From: Diadema setosum
Taxonomy: Eukaryota; Echinodermata; Echinoidea; Diadematoida; Diadematidae
NCBI GenBank assembly: GCA_033980235.1
Contig: CM067075.1
Location: forward strand, 22,215,011 to 22,279,010
Length of the DNA: 64,000 nucleotides
Direction: 5' to 3'
Shown here: positions 63,867 through 64,000 of the stretch, piece by piece
Layout: each line of letters opens with the position of its first letter
Position numbering within the stretch: the first letter of the stretch is position 1
Position numbers and translations under genes: made by a program
The notes under the pieces: model-generated
The model's input: the letters and a program-made list of their open reading frames with translations, nothing else
Database searches by the model: none
What the model was told of the DNA's origin: nothing

Positions 63867-64000
63867 TCTAGATTGTGCATATTGCGTTTACCAAGATCTC
63901 TCGCGAAGTGTGAGTTTTTTTTTAGTGACAACTTGAAATTCGGCGTCAATATTGATACTTCTCGATTACCGATTTCGTTCAAATATAATACGGTGTTTTG

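Larger units (their letters stand above)
38084..64000 (-). other. 5'-ward ADCY intron or flank, over 25.9 kb
   Basis: This region lies upstream of the C1a exon at 38083. The family predicts a roughly 150-base exon encoding the FADIEGFT motif immediately 5'. I looked for it on the minus strand and did not find it, so this stretch is probably one very long intron. It contains the LINE (38803-40046), MITEs of the TTAA and TACTGTA groups, a pogo-like MITE, tandem repeats (47046-47490, 57540-57940), a triplet-repeat tract (53044-53205), a second copy of the dispersed repeat (55750-56550) and CpG-rich patches at 55940-56450 and 62950-63910. Nothing specific was seen in 40770-42190, 44000-45800, 46030-47040, 49200-50900, 52050-53040, 58000-60800 or 61650-62900. 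Confidence 0.6.

Overview
This window is animal (metazoan) intronic DNA. It holds five exons of one split gene on the minus strand, long AT-rich introns, and many short inverted-repeat transposons. The exons read right to left, join in frame at GT/AG sites and give 258 uninterrupted codons. They encode part of a membrane adenylyl cyclase of the ADCY5/ADCY6 type: most of the first catalytic domain (C1a), then C1b, up to the edge of the second membrane cluster. The host is most likely a marine invertebrate deuterostome. I lean to a sea urchin, because several foldback and MITE-like sequences resemble ones I associate with sea urchin DNA. That is recall and was not searched.

Gene layout, 5' to 3' on the minus strand: exons at 38083-37956, 23328-23170, 5513-5372, 2775-2582 and 151-1 (cut by the window edge). 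The introns between them are about 14.6, 17.7, 2.6 and 2.4 kb. The exon just upstream, which should carry the first metal-binding aspartate of C1a, was not found between 38084 and 64000, so that intron probably exceeds 25.9 kb. I found no second protein-coding gene. Almost every other open frame is a chance frame in simple or repeated DNA.

The introns carry several kinds of repeat. (1) Several families of inverted-repeat MITEs end in TTAAAGG, or in TTAACC for a 93-bp family with six near-complete copies and one fragment. (2) One MITE family has TACTGTA-type ends. (3) A pogo-like MITE has clean TA flanks. (4) There are several large foldbacks. (5) A 5'-truncated L2/CR1-type LINE at 38803-40046 keeps an open reverse-transcriptase C-terminal frame with a YADD motif. 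(6) There are LINE 3' tails and a tRNA-like SINE pair. (7) A 65-bp minisatellite at 13640-15450 has a dimeric higher-order arrangement in its core.

I see no clear new multi-gene system. The best leads are structural. Two cyclase exons (2582-2775 and 23170-23328) are each bracketed by two copies of the same palindromic repeat, an arrangement that could promote RNA pairing across the exon, and so circular RNA or exon skipping. One MITE copy is flanked by a 34-bp direct duplication. Several CpG-rich patches have no repeat explanation and could be regulatory.
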